Source: Desulfobacteraceae bacterium (GTDB lineage Bacteria; Desulfobacterota; Desulfobacteria; Desulfobacterales; Desulfosalsimonadaceae). Taken from it: a stretch of 6,314 nucleotides of DNA. Below are positions 1 through 6,314 of the stretch, one piece after another. The notes beneath the pieces were generated by a model. That model saw only the letters and a program-made list of their open reading frames with translations, was not told the DNA's origin and did not search any database. Within the stretch, counting starts at the first letter, position 1. Every line of letters starts with the position of its first letter. The stretch is taken from contig SLPT01000367.1 of the NCBI GenBank assembly GCA_007131845.1, forward strand, positions 1 to 6,314, read 5' to 3'. The position numbers and the translations under genes were made by a program.

Positions 1-548
1 AAGTTAGAGACAAAATTCAAGACAGGCTCACCTCACTTTCCGACTCCTACATGCAGGAAAAAACGGCAAAAATCGAAGGCCGGCTTTTCGAATTCGCCAA
101 TTTCAATGAATCCGAAACTGTTTTGTTTTACCTGAAACCCGATTATGCCGTGAATACCCGGCGAATCGTGGAAAGATGCCTGCGTATCCCGAAAAAAATC
201 GTTCTGCCCGCTTTTGGCAAAGACCGGCGCATCACGCTATGGAAAATCGGCAGCCTCGAAAACGACACCCTCTCCGACGGGGTTACCCCGAATCCGGAAC
301 GATGCAAACCGGTATCTTTCAAAGAGGTTGATATCGCGGTGATTCCGGGCGTGGCCTTCGATGAAAAAGGCGGACGCCTGGGAACCGGCAGGGGACATAA
401 CGACCGCATGATGCCAAAACTGCCCAATACGACGCGCAAGGTCGCCCTGGCGCTGACAGAGCAGATCATTGCCCAGATTCCCATGGAACCCCACGACAAG
501 TACGTCGACATTATCATCACCGACAAACGGACCATCTACAAGATCTGA
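1..548 (+). CDS. ygfA: 5-formyltetrahydrofolate cyclo-ligase (5-FCL / MTHFS family), 5'-truncated by window edge
   Basis: This family converts 5-formyl-THF plus ATP to 5,10-methenyl-THF, returning the storage or inhibitory folate to the one-carbon pool in the cytoplasm. The frame is open from base 3. The codons before the ATG at 51 read like the family's N-terminal helix (Arg and Leu-Ser residues ahead of the K-I-x-x-R-L-F stretch), so the real start lies left of the window and the ATG at 51 is probably internal. Counting that ATG as residue 1, the supporting blocks are VLFYL (24-28), the VLPAF strand (51-55), PGVAFD (99-104) with the Gly-rich ATP/folate loop RLGTGRGHNDR (109-119), and the C-terminal IPMEPHDKYVDIIIT (143-157), close to the usual PxExHDxxxDxIxT ending. 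The Gly-rich loop is unusual: most members read G-x-G-x-G-Y-Y-D-R, and here the Tyr pair is His-Asn. The stop is 8 bases before der, suggesting one operon. The family assignment is firm; retained activity is assumed. Confidence 0.9.
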   Translation, partial: VRDKIQDRLTSLSDSYMQEKTAKIEGRLFEFANFNESETVLFYLKPDYAVNTRRIVERCLRIPKKIVLPAFGKDRRITLWKIGSLENDTLSDGVTPNPERCKPVSFKEVDIAVIPGVAFDEKGGRLGTGRGHNDRMMPKLPNTTRKVALALTEQIIAQIPMEPHDKYVDIIITDKRTIYKI

Positions 549-556
549 CATATCTC

Positions 557-1942
557 ATGAAACCCGTCGTTGCCATCGTCGGCCGGCCCAATGCCGGCAA
601 ATCCACATTATTCAACCGGATCACGGAAACAAGGGACGCTTTGGTGGACAGCACACCGGGCGTTACCCGGGACCGCCGCTACGGCAGCGCCACTTTCCGG
701 GATGTCGGGTTCACCCTGATCGACACCGGCGGTTTTTATTCCTCCGCATCGGATATATTTGCGGACAAAACCCGCAGCCAGATCCGCTACGCCATGGAGG
801 ATGCGGACGCCATCATCGCGCTTTTCGACGGCACGCAGGGGGTCTCCCCCCACGACCACGACATCATGGAGATGCTTCGCGGCGCTTCCTGTCCCGTGAT
901 ATATGCCGTGAACAAGATGGACAACCTCCGGCGGGAGGAGGCCATAAGCGACTTCTATGCCTTTGGCATCGATGAAGTATGGCCCGTTTCCGCGGAACAC
1001 GGCCACGGCGTCTATGAACTGCTGGAAAAACTGGTGGCGCTGCTGCCGGCATCCGAAGCGGAAGAAGCGGTCGAGCCGATCCGGATGGCCATCGTGGGCC
1101 GGCCCAACGTGGGCAAATCCTCACTGATCAACCGGATCACGGGGGAGGAACGGGTGATCGTATCTGATATTCCCGGCACCACGCGGGATGCCATCGACAC
1201 GCTGGTGACGGTTAACGACCGGCCCTACCGCATCGTGGATACCGCCGGCATCCGGAGAAGGGGGCGCGTGGATGAAAAACTGGAAAAATACGCCGTCATC
1301 AAGGCGATGGATGCCATTGCGCGCTGCGATATCGCCCTGGTCATGATCGATGCGGCGGACGGCATCGTGGAACAAGACATCAAGATCGCTGGATATGCCC
1401 ATGAAAAGGGGCGTGCATCCATCTTCCTGCTCAACAAGTGGGATCTTGTCGAAAAAGACGAGGGCACATTCCGGCAGTACAAAGACGACCTCAACCACGC
1501 CGCCTCGTATATGAGCTACGCGCCCTTTCTGACCCTGTCCGCCAAAACCGGCCGGCGGGTACCCAAAATTTTCGACGCCGTGGAGGATGTCTACAAGCAG
1601 TTTTCCTTCCGGTGCGCCACCGGCCCGTTAAACCGCATCATTATGGACGCCACCGAACGGACCGAGCCCTCCCTTTTCCGGGGACGGCGGCTCAAATTTT
1701 ACTATGCCACCCAGGTTTCCACAAAACCGCCGACGTTTGTTTGTTTCGTAAACTACCCGGAAGGGGTTCATTTTTCTTACCAGCGCTACCTGGTCAACCG
1801 GATCCGCGAGGCCCTGAAGCTGGATAAAGTGCCGGTGCGCCTGGTTTTCCGAAAACGGGAGGGCAGCAGCAACCGTCCCGCAAAGGGGAAATTACGGCCC
1901 AAAAAAACCGGCAGAAAGCCTGTAAAAAAACGCGGAAGGTGA
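557..1942 (+). CDS. der: Ribosome biogenesis GTPase Der (EngA), tandem GTPase domains
   Basis: Der is an essential bacterial GTPase that binds the 50S subunit during its late assembly. At 461 aa it has the usual length and architecture. GTPase domain 1 has G1 GRPNAGKS (9-16), G2 TPGVTRD (33-39), G3 DTGG (56-59), G4 NKMD (119-122) and G5 SAEHG (145-149). An acidic linker follows at about 164-175. Domain 2 has GRPNVGKS (181-188), PGTTRD (206-211), DTAG (228-231), NKWD (293-296) and SAKTG (328-332). A KH-like C-terminal domain spans about 350-435, and a Lys/Arg-rich tail (436-461) is suited to rRNA contact. All nucleotide-binding motifs are intact. The ATG is chosen because MKPVVAIVGRPN is the normal family N-terminus. 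It lies 8 bases after the cyclo-ligase stop with no AG-rich Shine-Dalgarno in front, so translation may depend on coupling to the upstream gene. The stop is 4 bases before the rarA start. Confidence 0.98.
   Translation: MKPVVAIVGRPNAGKSTLFNRITETRDALVDSTPGVTRDRRYGSATFRDVGFTLIDTGGFYSSASDIFADKTRSQIRYAMEDADAIIALFDGTQGVSPHDHDIMEMLRGASCPVIYAVNKMDNLRREEAISDFYAFGIDEVWPVSAEHGHGVYELLEKLVALLPASEAEEAVEPIRMAIVGRPNVGKSSLINRITGEERVIVSDIPGTTRDAIDTLVTVNDRPYRIVDTAGIRRRGRVDEKLEKYAVIKAMDAIARCDIALVMIDAADGIVEQDIKIAGYAHEKGRASIFLLNKWDLVEKDEGTFRQYKDDLNHAASYMSYAPFLTLSAKTGRRVPKIFDAVEDVYKQFSFRCATGPLNRIIMDATERTEPSLFRGRRLKFYYATQVSTKPPTFVCFVNYPEGVHFSYQRYLVNRIREALKLDKVPVRLVFRKREGSSNRPAKGKLRPKKTGRKPVKKRGR
1934..1941 (+). promoter_or_regulatory. 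Shine-Dalgarno for rarA that supports a TTG start
   Basis: GGAAGGTG overlaps the last codons of der and ends 5 bases before the TTG at 1947. Together with the family-typical N-terminus read from that TTG (Met-Asp-Leu-Phe), it decides the start of rarA. Confidence 0.7.
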
Positions 1943-1946
1943 CCTG

Positions 1947-3353
1947 TTGGATCTTTTCGAATACCAGGCCGAACAAGCCGGGGCCGGGGAAAGGCCCCTT
2001 GCCGAGCGGATGCGGCCGGCGAATCTTGAAGAATTCATCGGCCAAAAAAACGCGGCCGGAAAAGATTCGCTCATCGCCCGGGCCGTTTTGGAAGACCGGA
2101 TTTTCTCGATGATCCTGTGGGGGCCGCCGGGTACCGGGAAAACCACGCTGGCCCGCATCCTGGCCGCAAAAACCCGGTGCCACTTCGTATCGTTTTCAGC
2201 CGTGCTCTCCGGCGTCAAGGATATCCGGCAGGTGATCGAAACGGCCAGGGAGCAGAAACGCATCCACCGCAGGCGGACAATCCTGTTCGTCGATGAAATC
2301 CATCGATTCAACAAATCCCAGCAGGACGCATTTCTGAACCACGTGGAATCCGGTCTTATCACCCTGGTGGGCGCCACCACCGAGAATCCTTCTTTCGAGG
2401 TAATACCGGCACTTCTGTCCCGCTGCCGGGTCATTACCCTTGATCGGCTCTCGGCGGAAGACCTTGTTGAAATTCTGCGCCGCGCCCTGGCGGACCCGGA
2501 ACGGGGGATAGGAAAAATGAACCTGGAAGCTGAGGATACGGCGCTTTCCTACATCGCGTCGGCAAGCGACGGGGACGCCCGCTCGGCGCTTAATTCCCTT
2601 GAAATCGCCGCCATGATGGCATCCGGCAGGCAGCCGGGATCAGAAAAGGAAGCCGGCCCGTCCGTAGCCGACCCATCCGCAATTAGTGCGCCGCGGCTGA
2701 TCACTGCAGCCCACGTGGAAAAGGCCATCGAAAAAAAGGCGCTTCTGTACGACAAGTCCGGAGAGGAGCACTACAACCTCATATCCGCCTTTCACAAGAG
2801 CATGCGCGGATCCGATCCGGATGCATCCGTGTACTGGTTTGTCCGCATGATGGCGGCGGGGGAAGACCCCCTCTATATCGCCCGGCGAATGGTCCGTTTC
2901 GCCTCCGAAGACGTCGGCAATGCCGATCCCCGGGCCATTACCGTGGCCATGGACGCCATGAACGCCTACCGGCTTATCGGATCCCCGGAAGGGGATCTCA
3001 ACCTCGCCCAGGCGGCCATCTACCTGGCATCGGCCCCCAAGAGCAACCGGGTATACGACGCATACAACCGGGCTGCGGAAGCCGTTCGACAAACCGGATC
3101 ACTGCCCGTCCCCAAGCATATCCGCAACGCCCCGACCCGGCTGATGAAGCAACTCGACTACGGCAAAGGATACCGCTACGCCCATGACTACGAAGACGGC
3201 TACGTGCACCAGGAGCACCTTCCGGACAAAATCCGGGAAACAATCGGAAACCGAAGGTTTTACGAGCCGACCGACCGGGGCTATGAAAAGATTATCCGCC
3301 AGCGCCTGGAATATTACCGGGGTTTTGGGCATGATCCGCAAAAAGACGACTGA
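1947..3353 (+). CDS. rarA: Replication-associated recombination protein A (RarA/MgsA), AAA+ ATPase
   Basis: RarA (MgsA; Mgs1/WRNIP1 in eukaryotes) is a tetrameric AAA+ ATPase related to clamp-loader subunits. It acts on DNA ends and gaps at stalled replication forks. The 468-aa product begins at TTG, giving MDLFEYQ, the standard family opening. Motifs in order: the RMRPANLEEFIGQ box (21-33), Walker A GPPGTGKTT (59-67), Walker B ILFVDEIHR (112-120), sensor 1 GATTENPS (142-149), Arg-finger region SRCR (158-161) and sensor 2 SDGDARSALN (207-216). The C-terminal oligomerisation half follows, with YDKSGEEHYNLISAFHKSMRGSDPDA (269-294, in two parts), SEDVGNADPRA (320-330) and YLASAPKSN (359-367). 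It is somewhat longer than many homologues, mainly through a low-complexity Ala/Ser/Pro/Gly linker at about 225-250 between the AAA+ lid and the C-terminal half. All catalytic motifs are intact. It is the last gene of the plus-strand group. Confidence 0.97.
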   Translation: MDLFEYQAEQAGAGERPLAERMRPANLEEFIGQKNAAGKDSLIARAVLEDRIFSMILWGPPGTGKTTLARILAAKTRCHFVSFSAVLSGVKDIRQVIETAREQKRIHRRRTILFVDEIHRFNKSQQDAFLNHVESGLITLVGATTENPSFEVIPALLSRCRVITLDRLSAEDLVEILRRALADPERGIGKMNLEAEDTALSYIASASDGDARSALNSLEIAAMMASGRQPGSEKEAGPSVADPSAISAPRLITAAHVEKAIEKKALLYDKSGEEHYNLISAFHKSMRGSDPDASVYWFVRMMAAGEDPLYIARRMVRFASEDVGNADPRAITVAMDAMNAYRLIGSPEGDLNLAQAAIYLASAPKSNRVYDAYNRAAEAVRQTGSLPVPKHIRNAPTRLMKQLDYGKGYRYAHDYEDGYVHQEHLPDKIRETIGNRRFYEPTDRGYEKIIRQRLEYYRGFGHDPQKDD

Positions 3354-3430
3354 CACAGGAAGTATCCTTTAACCGCCACAAGGCTGGTCCGGGAACGAAC
3401 GTTTTGTAAGATGCGGCAGACAGACGGCTT
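3354..3430. other. Convergent intergenic gap with no recognisable terminator
   Basis: These 77 bases separate the 3' ends of rarA and the TgpA-like gene. Read on both strands, they show no GC-rich stem followed by a U-run. The only inverted repeats are very short: an AACG/CGTT pair around 3394-3403 with a 2-base loop, and a 3-base GCC/GGC pair near 3375-3384. Termination here may be Rho-dependent, or the transcripts may overlap at their 3' ends. Confidence 0.6.
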
Positions 3431-5389
3431 TCAGGAGGGTTTCCGCTGCGGATCGAAGGATTTCACCGCATCCCTGAAACGATAGAAGACATCCTCCCCG
3501 GGATCGGCCGAATAACGCAGTTCGACGTACAAATGCGTAATCTCCTGAATGGGGTCCTCAAGATCGGGCCGGCGCCGGGCGGCTTCTTTGGCAAAGTCCA
3601 GCGGCCCGGTTCCAAAACGCCTGGGAATCCCGGCGCGGGCAAGCTTTTCCAGAAAGACAAGATAAAACCGCTTAACGGTATCGGCCTTTTTTGCCTTCGG
3701 CCGCAACTGAAACACCAGATATCCGGCAAACAATAAAAAAACCAGCACGACACCGGCTCCCAGAAGCTTTACCGCGCCGCCCCGTCGCGTATAGCCGATC
3801 CCGATGCGGTCGAGAATCTCCCGCTGCTGTTCGTAAGAATAGCCGCTGAACCACGCTTCCCACTGCATGGACAACGCATCCAGACCGAAGCGGACCTGCG
3901 AGAAGAACGAGGAAAACGGACGAAGGTATCGCTGCGTCAGCCCTGAAAACTCTTCCGGCGACAGCGCGCCTTCGAGACCGCCGTCTGCCCTGCCCGGCGC
4001 CACGGCCAGCGTCGGATCGACCCGGAACCATCCCTTTTCCGGACACCATACCTCAGCCCATGCATGCGCATGCAACTGCCGCACGATCAGGTAATTTCCG
4101 TACGGATTGACTTCACCGCCCAAATACCCACCCACGACCCGTGCGGGTATCCCTGCCGCCCGCATCAAAAATGCAAACGCCGAAGCATAGTGCTCGCAGT
4201 ACCCCTGCCGGGATTCGAACAGGAAATCATCGACCGGATGGGAGCCGGCCTGCGGCGGCCGAAGCGTATAGATGAAATCCTGAGCCCGGAAATAGTCGAG
4301 TATCGCTTCTGCAATCTGCTCCGGTTCGGGCCGAAGCTCCAGGAAACGCGCTGCAAGATCCCGGCTTCTGGGATTTCCCGATCCCGGCAGGGAAATAAAA
4401 TCACTGCCGGGAAACGGCGTGCTTCCCGTATGCCCCCGTAACCGCGAAACGGCATTGTAGCGTCTGGTGCGATGAACGGCGTCGTCCGATAATGCCGTAA
4501 AATCCTCGTAAAGCGTCGAATCGGCCGGGGCGGATTCGGGATAATCGAGCAGAAACAGCCACCGGCTGCGATGCGGTTCCAGAATGACCCGATACCCGGT
4601 GGTCTCTCCGGTACCGTCAGGAGGCGTTCCAAGCGCAGAGGGCCTTCTTTGGCGGTGCCACGCTTTTCCGTCAAAGCGGACGAAACTTATCCCGCGCCAG
4701 TACTGATCCCGGAAACCGGGAATATCGTCTTCGAATTCCACCCGAAACGCCACCGAGTCGTCTTCAACCAGCCCGGAAACGCTGCCCGGAGAAAGCTCAC
4801 CGGAAAACCCCGTAACACCGGTATCCGATCGGGTGATACCCACAAGGCTCCCGTCCATCCGGGGAAACAAAAAAAACAAAACCAGCATCACCGGCAGCGC
4901 CTGTCCCATGATCACGGCACCGGTGCGAAAATGCTCCCGCAGGCTGCGGCCGGGATCGTTGATCCGGACCAGGACCGCCGTGGTGACCAGCACGGATGCG
5001 AACATGTAAAGGATCATAAACAGGGAATCGTTTTCAAGAAGCCCTGTAATTACGATGAAATATGCCAGAAAAAGTGTCACCATCCGATCCCTGTGGGTCG
5101 AGACCTCGAACGGCTTGATTGCCGACATCACGGCAAGAAGACTGATATAGGCGCTTGAATCGATGCGGGTATGGTACGTGACAAGCAGGCCCAGGATGCC
5201 CGCAACAGCCAGCCCGATGCGCGCGGGCCTTCCGGGAAGGGGCCGGCTGCGGGATACGCAGAACAGGATATATCCCCAGTTGAGTGCGCACCAGGCGATA
5301 ACCCAGGGGGGAAGTATTGGGACATGGGGCAAGGTGGCCGCGAAAAGCGCCATCAGCAGTGAGGGGAGATATTTCCGGGAGTCATCCAT
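3431..5389 (-). CDS. tgpA: TgpA-like membrane transglutaminase (DUF3488 - transglutaminase core - DUF4129)
   Basis: The 652-aa product matches the layout of the TgpA family, integral inner-membrane proteins with a papain-like transglutaminase domain outside the cytoplasm. The N-terminal part has about seven hydrophobic segments (roughly 5-20, 27-45, 57-71, 79-95, 103-118, 121-142 and 157-175), typical of DUF3488. The transglutaminase core spans about 355-465 with a complete Cys-His-Asp triad: Cys398 in GYCEHYA, His442 in HAHAWAEVW and Asp458 in FRVDPT. A further membrane segment lies at about 540-561. The charged C-terminal domain (565-645) ends in an ELRYSADPGED block like DUF4129. Length is close to the family norm, and the ATG start is backed by an AGGA 8 bases upstream. 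The gene overlaps the DUF58 gene by 8 bases (ATGGATGA), so the two are probably translationally coupled. The substrate is unknown; a peptidoglycan or envelope peptide role is inference. Family assignment is strong; the symbol is by family resemblance. Confidence 0.92.
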   Translation of the reverse strand: MDDSRKYLPSLLMALFAATLPHVPILPPWVIAWCALNWGYILFCVSRSRPLPGRPARIGLAVAGILGLLVTYHTRIDSSAYISLLAVMSAIKPFEVSTHRDRMVTLFLAYFIVITGLLENDSLFMILYMFASVLVTTAVLVRINDPGRSLREHFRTGAVIMGQALPVMLVLFFLFPRMDGSLVGITRSDTGVTGFSGELSPGSVSGLVEDDSVAFRVEFEDDIPGFRDQYWRGISFVRFDGKAWHRQRRPSALGTPPDGTGETTGYRVILEPHRSRWLFLLDYPESAPADSTLYEDFTALSDDAVHRTRRYNAVSRLRGHTGSTPFPGSDFISLPGSGNPRSRDLAARFLELRPEPEQIAEAILDYFRAQDFIYTLRPPQAGSHPVDDFLFESRQGYCEHYASAFAFLMRAAGIPARVVGGYLGGEVNPYGNYLIVRQLHAHAWAEVWCPEKGWFRVDPTLAVAPGRADGGLEGALSPEEFSGLTQRYLRPFSSFFSQVRFGLDALSMQWEAWFSGYSYEQQREILDRIGIGYTRRGGAVKLLGAGVVLVFLLFAGYLVFQLRPKAKKADTVKRFYLVFLEKLARAGIPRRFGTGPLDFAKEAARRRPDLEDPIQEITHLYVELRYSADPGEDVFYRFRDAVKSFDPQRKPS

Positions 5390-6314
5390 GGCGTTCTTCC
5401 TTCCCGAAAAGCGCCAGCTCCTTCAGGCAGCGGTGCCGATGGACGCCGCCCGTGTCCGGCTGGAAAGTTATGCCGGGTAAAGCCAGGCCATATGGGCGGT
5501 TTTCCCGTGATGCCTCAAGGATCATCCCGCACAGCATCGAAAGCCGTTCCTCCGCGTCCTTCCCCCGGATAGCCGAATAATCGAAAACCAGGCTTCGCGG
5601 ACTTTTCGAACCGGAAAAATCCTTGGTCAGTGCGCCCTGCCCCCGGGACAGCGATTTCCATGAAATATGACGAAACGAATCTCCCGGCTCATACGTTCTG
5701 AGTCCCCTGAAATCGTCGACCCCGGCGGATCGCACAGAGATCTCGCTTCCGGAATCTTCTCCGGGACTTTCATCCCGTACCGGCACATGTCCCGTTGCCG
5801 GAGCCGGATACACAATGCACCGCACGTCCGGTTGCAATACCGACCATGCACAGAAAAGCCCCAATGGATAAATGCAGGAGATTGTAAAAGACGCCGGCCG
5901 CAGAAATCCCCGCCGGGGCGCGGGGATCCCGACGGAAACGCGTCGGTCGGAGCGGGGTGCAATGTCCGCAATGACTTCCGGGTGTTTTCCGATGGAAACG
6001 GAAAGAGCCCGGCGCTCCTGCCCTCCTGTGCGGAGGGCCAGCGCGAAATCGGCATCCTCCCCAGCAAATACGGGTCGCGCGGCAACGGAAAGGATCTTCA
6101 GTCCCAGCAGATTCCGGTACGTATGGATCATGGATACCAGGGACATCCCGCCAAGAAGAAAAACAAGCAGAAACCCCAGGTTGTTGTTGTAATTGATGGA
6201 TCCCGCAAGCATGGCGAAAAGGATCATGAAAAACACGAACCCCTGCCGCGTGGGAAAGATATAGACCCGCTGACGGTCCAGCACGACCGGCAACGGATCG
6301 GTTTTTTTCGGCCT
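5382..6314 (-). CDS. DUF58 domain protein with N-terminal membrane anchor, 5'-truncated by window edge
   Basis: DUF58 proteins are commonly encoded with MoxR-type AAA+ ATPases and often with TgpA-like transglutaminases. Their biochemical role is not settled. The frame ends at TGA (5384-5382) and stays open to the right edge. The first in-frame candidate start here is TTG at 6293, but the residues before it (RPKKTDP) continue the basic, Pro-containing N-terminus normally seen before the YIFPTRQG block, so the true start is probably beyond 6314. Counting from the TTG, there is YIFPTRQG (11-18) and a two-helix membrane hairpin (about 16-31 and 39-58) around the family-typical INYNNNLG (33-40). 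An extended beta-rich region (about 65-170) follows. The DUF58 signature is DDFRGLRTYEPGDSFRHISWK (193-213, in two parts), followed by ALTKDF (221-226). A VWA-like strand SLVFDYS (234-240) comes next, and the C-terminus ends in a Cys-Leu-Lys-Glu-Leu-Ala-Leu-Phe block (289-296). I see no complete metal-binding MIDAS motif. Confidence 0.9.
   Translation of the reverse strand, partial: RPKKTDPLPVVLDRQRVYIFPTRQGFVFFMILFAMLAGSINYNNNLGFLLVFLLGGMSLVSMIHTYRNLLGLKILSVAARPVFAGEDADFALALRTGGQERRALSVSIGKHPEVIADIAPRSDRRVSVGIPAPRRGFLRPASFTISCIYPLGLFCAWSVLQPDVRCIVYPAPATGHVPVRDESPGEDSGSEISVRSAGVDDFRGLRTYEPGDSFRHISWKSLSRGQGALTKDFSGSKSPRSLVFDYSAIRGKDAEERLSMLCGMILEASRENRPYGLALPGITFQPDTGGVHRHRCLKELALFGKEERHG
5398..5401 (-). 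promoter_or_regulatory. Shine-Dalgarno for the TgpA-like gene, inside the DUF58 coding end
   Basis: On the minus strand, AGGA sits in the AG-rich run GGGAAGGAAGA, 8 bases before the ATG at 5389 and within the last codons of the DUF58 gene. It supports this start and a coupled downstream gene. Confidence 0.6.

Noticed and set aside
51..53. ATG as the true start of the cyclo-ligase
   Set aside because: The frame is open to the left edge and the upstream codons read like the family's N-terminal helix, so a complete gene starting here would be unusually short at its N-terminus.
469..975. Plus-strand open frame overlapping the cyclo-ligase end and der start
   Set aside because: It is out of frame with two well-supported genes. 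Its Arg/His/Pro-rich product is typical of a shadow frame in GC-rich DNA.
1892..2434. Long open frame on the minus strand opposite the der end and rarA start
   Set aside because: Its product has no recognisable family, and it lies wholly opposite clearly coding Der and RarA sequence. GC-rich third positions readily give such antisense frames.
4061..4074. 14-base perfect palindrome TGCATGCGCATGCA, a possible operator
   Set aside because: It lies inside the transglutaminase core and is explained by the His-Ala-His-Ala codons around catalytic His442; no promoter is nearby.
4571..5158. 195-codon open frame on the plus strand opposite the TgpA-like gene
   Set aside because: It is antisense to the DUF3488/transglutaminase coding sequence, has a low-complexity charged composition, and matches no family I recognise.
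5906..5927. ATCCCCG/CGGGGAT inverted repeat with an 8-base loop in the DUF58 gene
   Set aside because: It lies in the middle of coding sequence with no U-run after it, and its GC-rich make-up makes a chance stem likely.
6291..6293. TTG as the true start of the DUF58 protein
   Set aside because: The frame continues to the window edge with residues that fit the family N-terminus, so the start more likely lies outside. It cannot be excluded from this window alone.
1..6314. Search for tRNA, rRNA, CRISPR, insertion sequence, phage or defence genes
   Set aside because: Nearly all bases belong to five recognisable housekeeping or envelope genes. No direct-repeat array, transposase, terminal inverted repeat or RNA-gene signature was seen.

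Overview
This is an ordinary, gene-dense chromosomal segment from a bacterium of moderately high GC. It holds five protein-coding genes in two convergent groups. Both outer genes run off the window: no start codon is visible for the first, and the start of the last probably lies outside. The sequence style of Der, RarA and the cyclo-ligase, and the tight 5-FCL/der/rarA packing, resemble sulfate-reducing Deltaproteobacteria (Desulfobacterota). That placement is an inference from protein resemblance, not a measurement.

Plus strand, 1-3353: a 5'-truncated 5-formyltetrahydrofolate cyclo-ligase (folate one-carbon metabolism), then der/engA (double-GTPase ribosome biogenesis factor), then rarA/mgsA (AAA+ ATPase acting at stalled replication forks). 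Gaps of 8 and 4 bases suggest one transcript and coupled translation. rarA starts at TTG behind a good Shine-Dalgarno; der has none that is recognisable.

A 77-base gap (3354-3430) separates the two convergent groups. It contains no gene and no convincing intrinsic terminator for either strand.

Minus strand, 6314-3431: a DUF58 protein is followed, with an 8-base overlap, by a multi-membrane-segment transglutaminase-like protein of the TgpA type (DUF3488 - transglutaminase core - DUF4129). In many bacteria such a pair follows a MoxR-type AAA+ ATPase gene, which would lie just beyond the right edge. The pair probably works as an envelope-associated module: membrane-anchored DUF58 protein, cytoplasmic MoxR chaperone-like ATPase, and a TgpA enzyme with its catalytic domain outside the membrane.

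I found no RNA gene, mobile element, CRISPR array, attachment site or replication origin. I found no evidence of a previously undescribed system. The points worth a second look are an altered signature motif in the cyclo-ligase, the poorly understood DUF58/TgpA pair, and a few small structural details.
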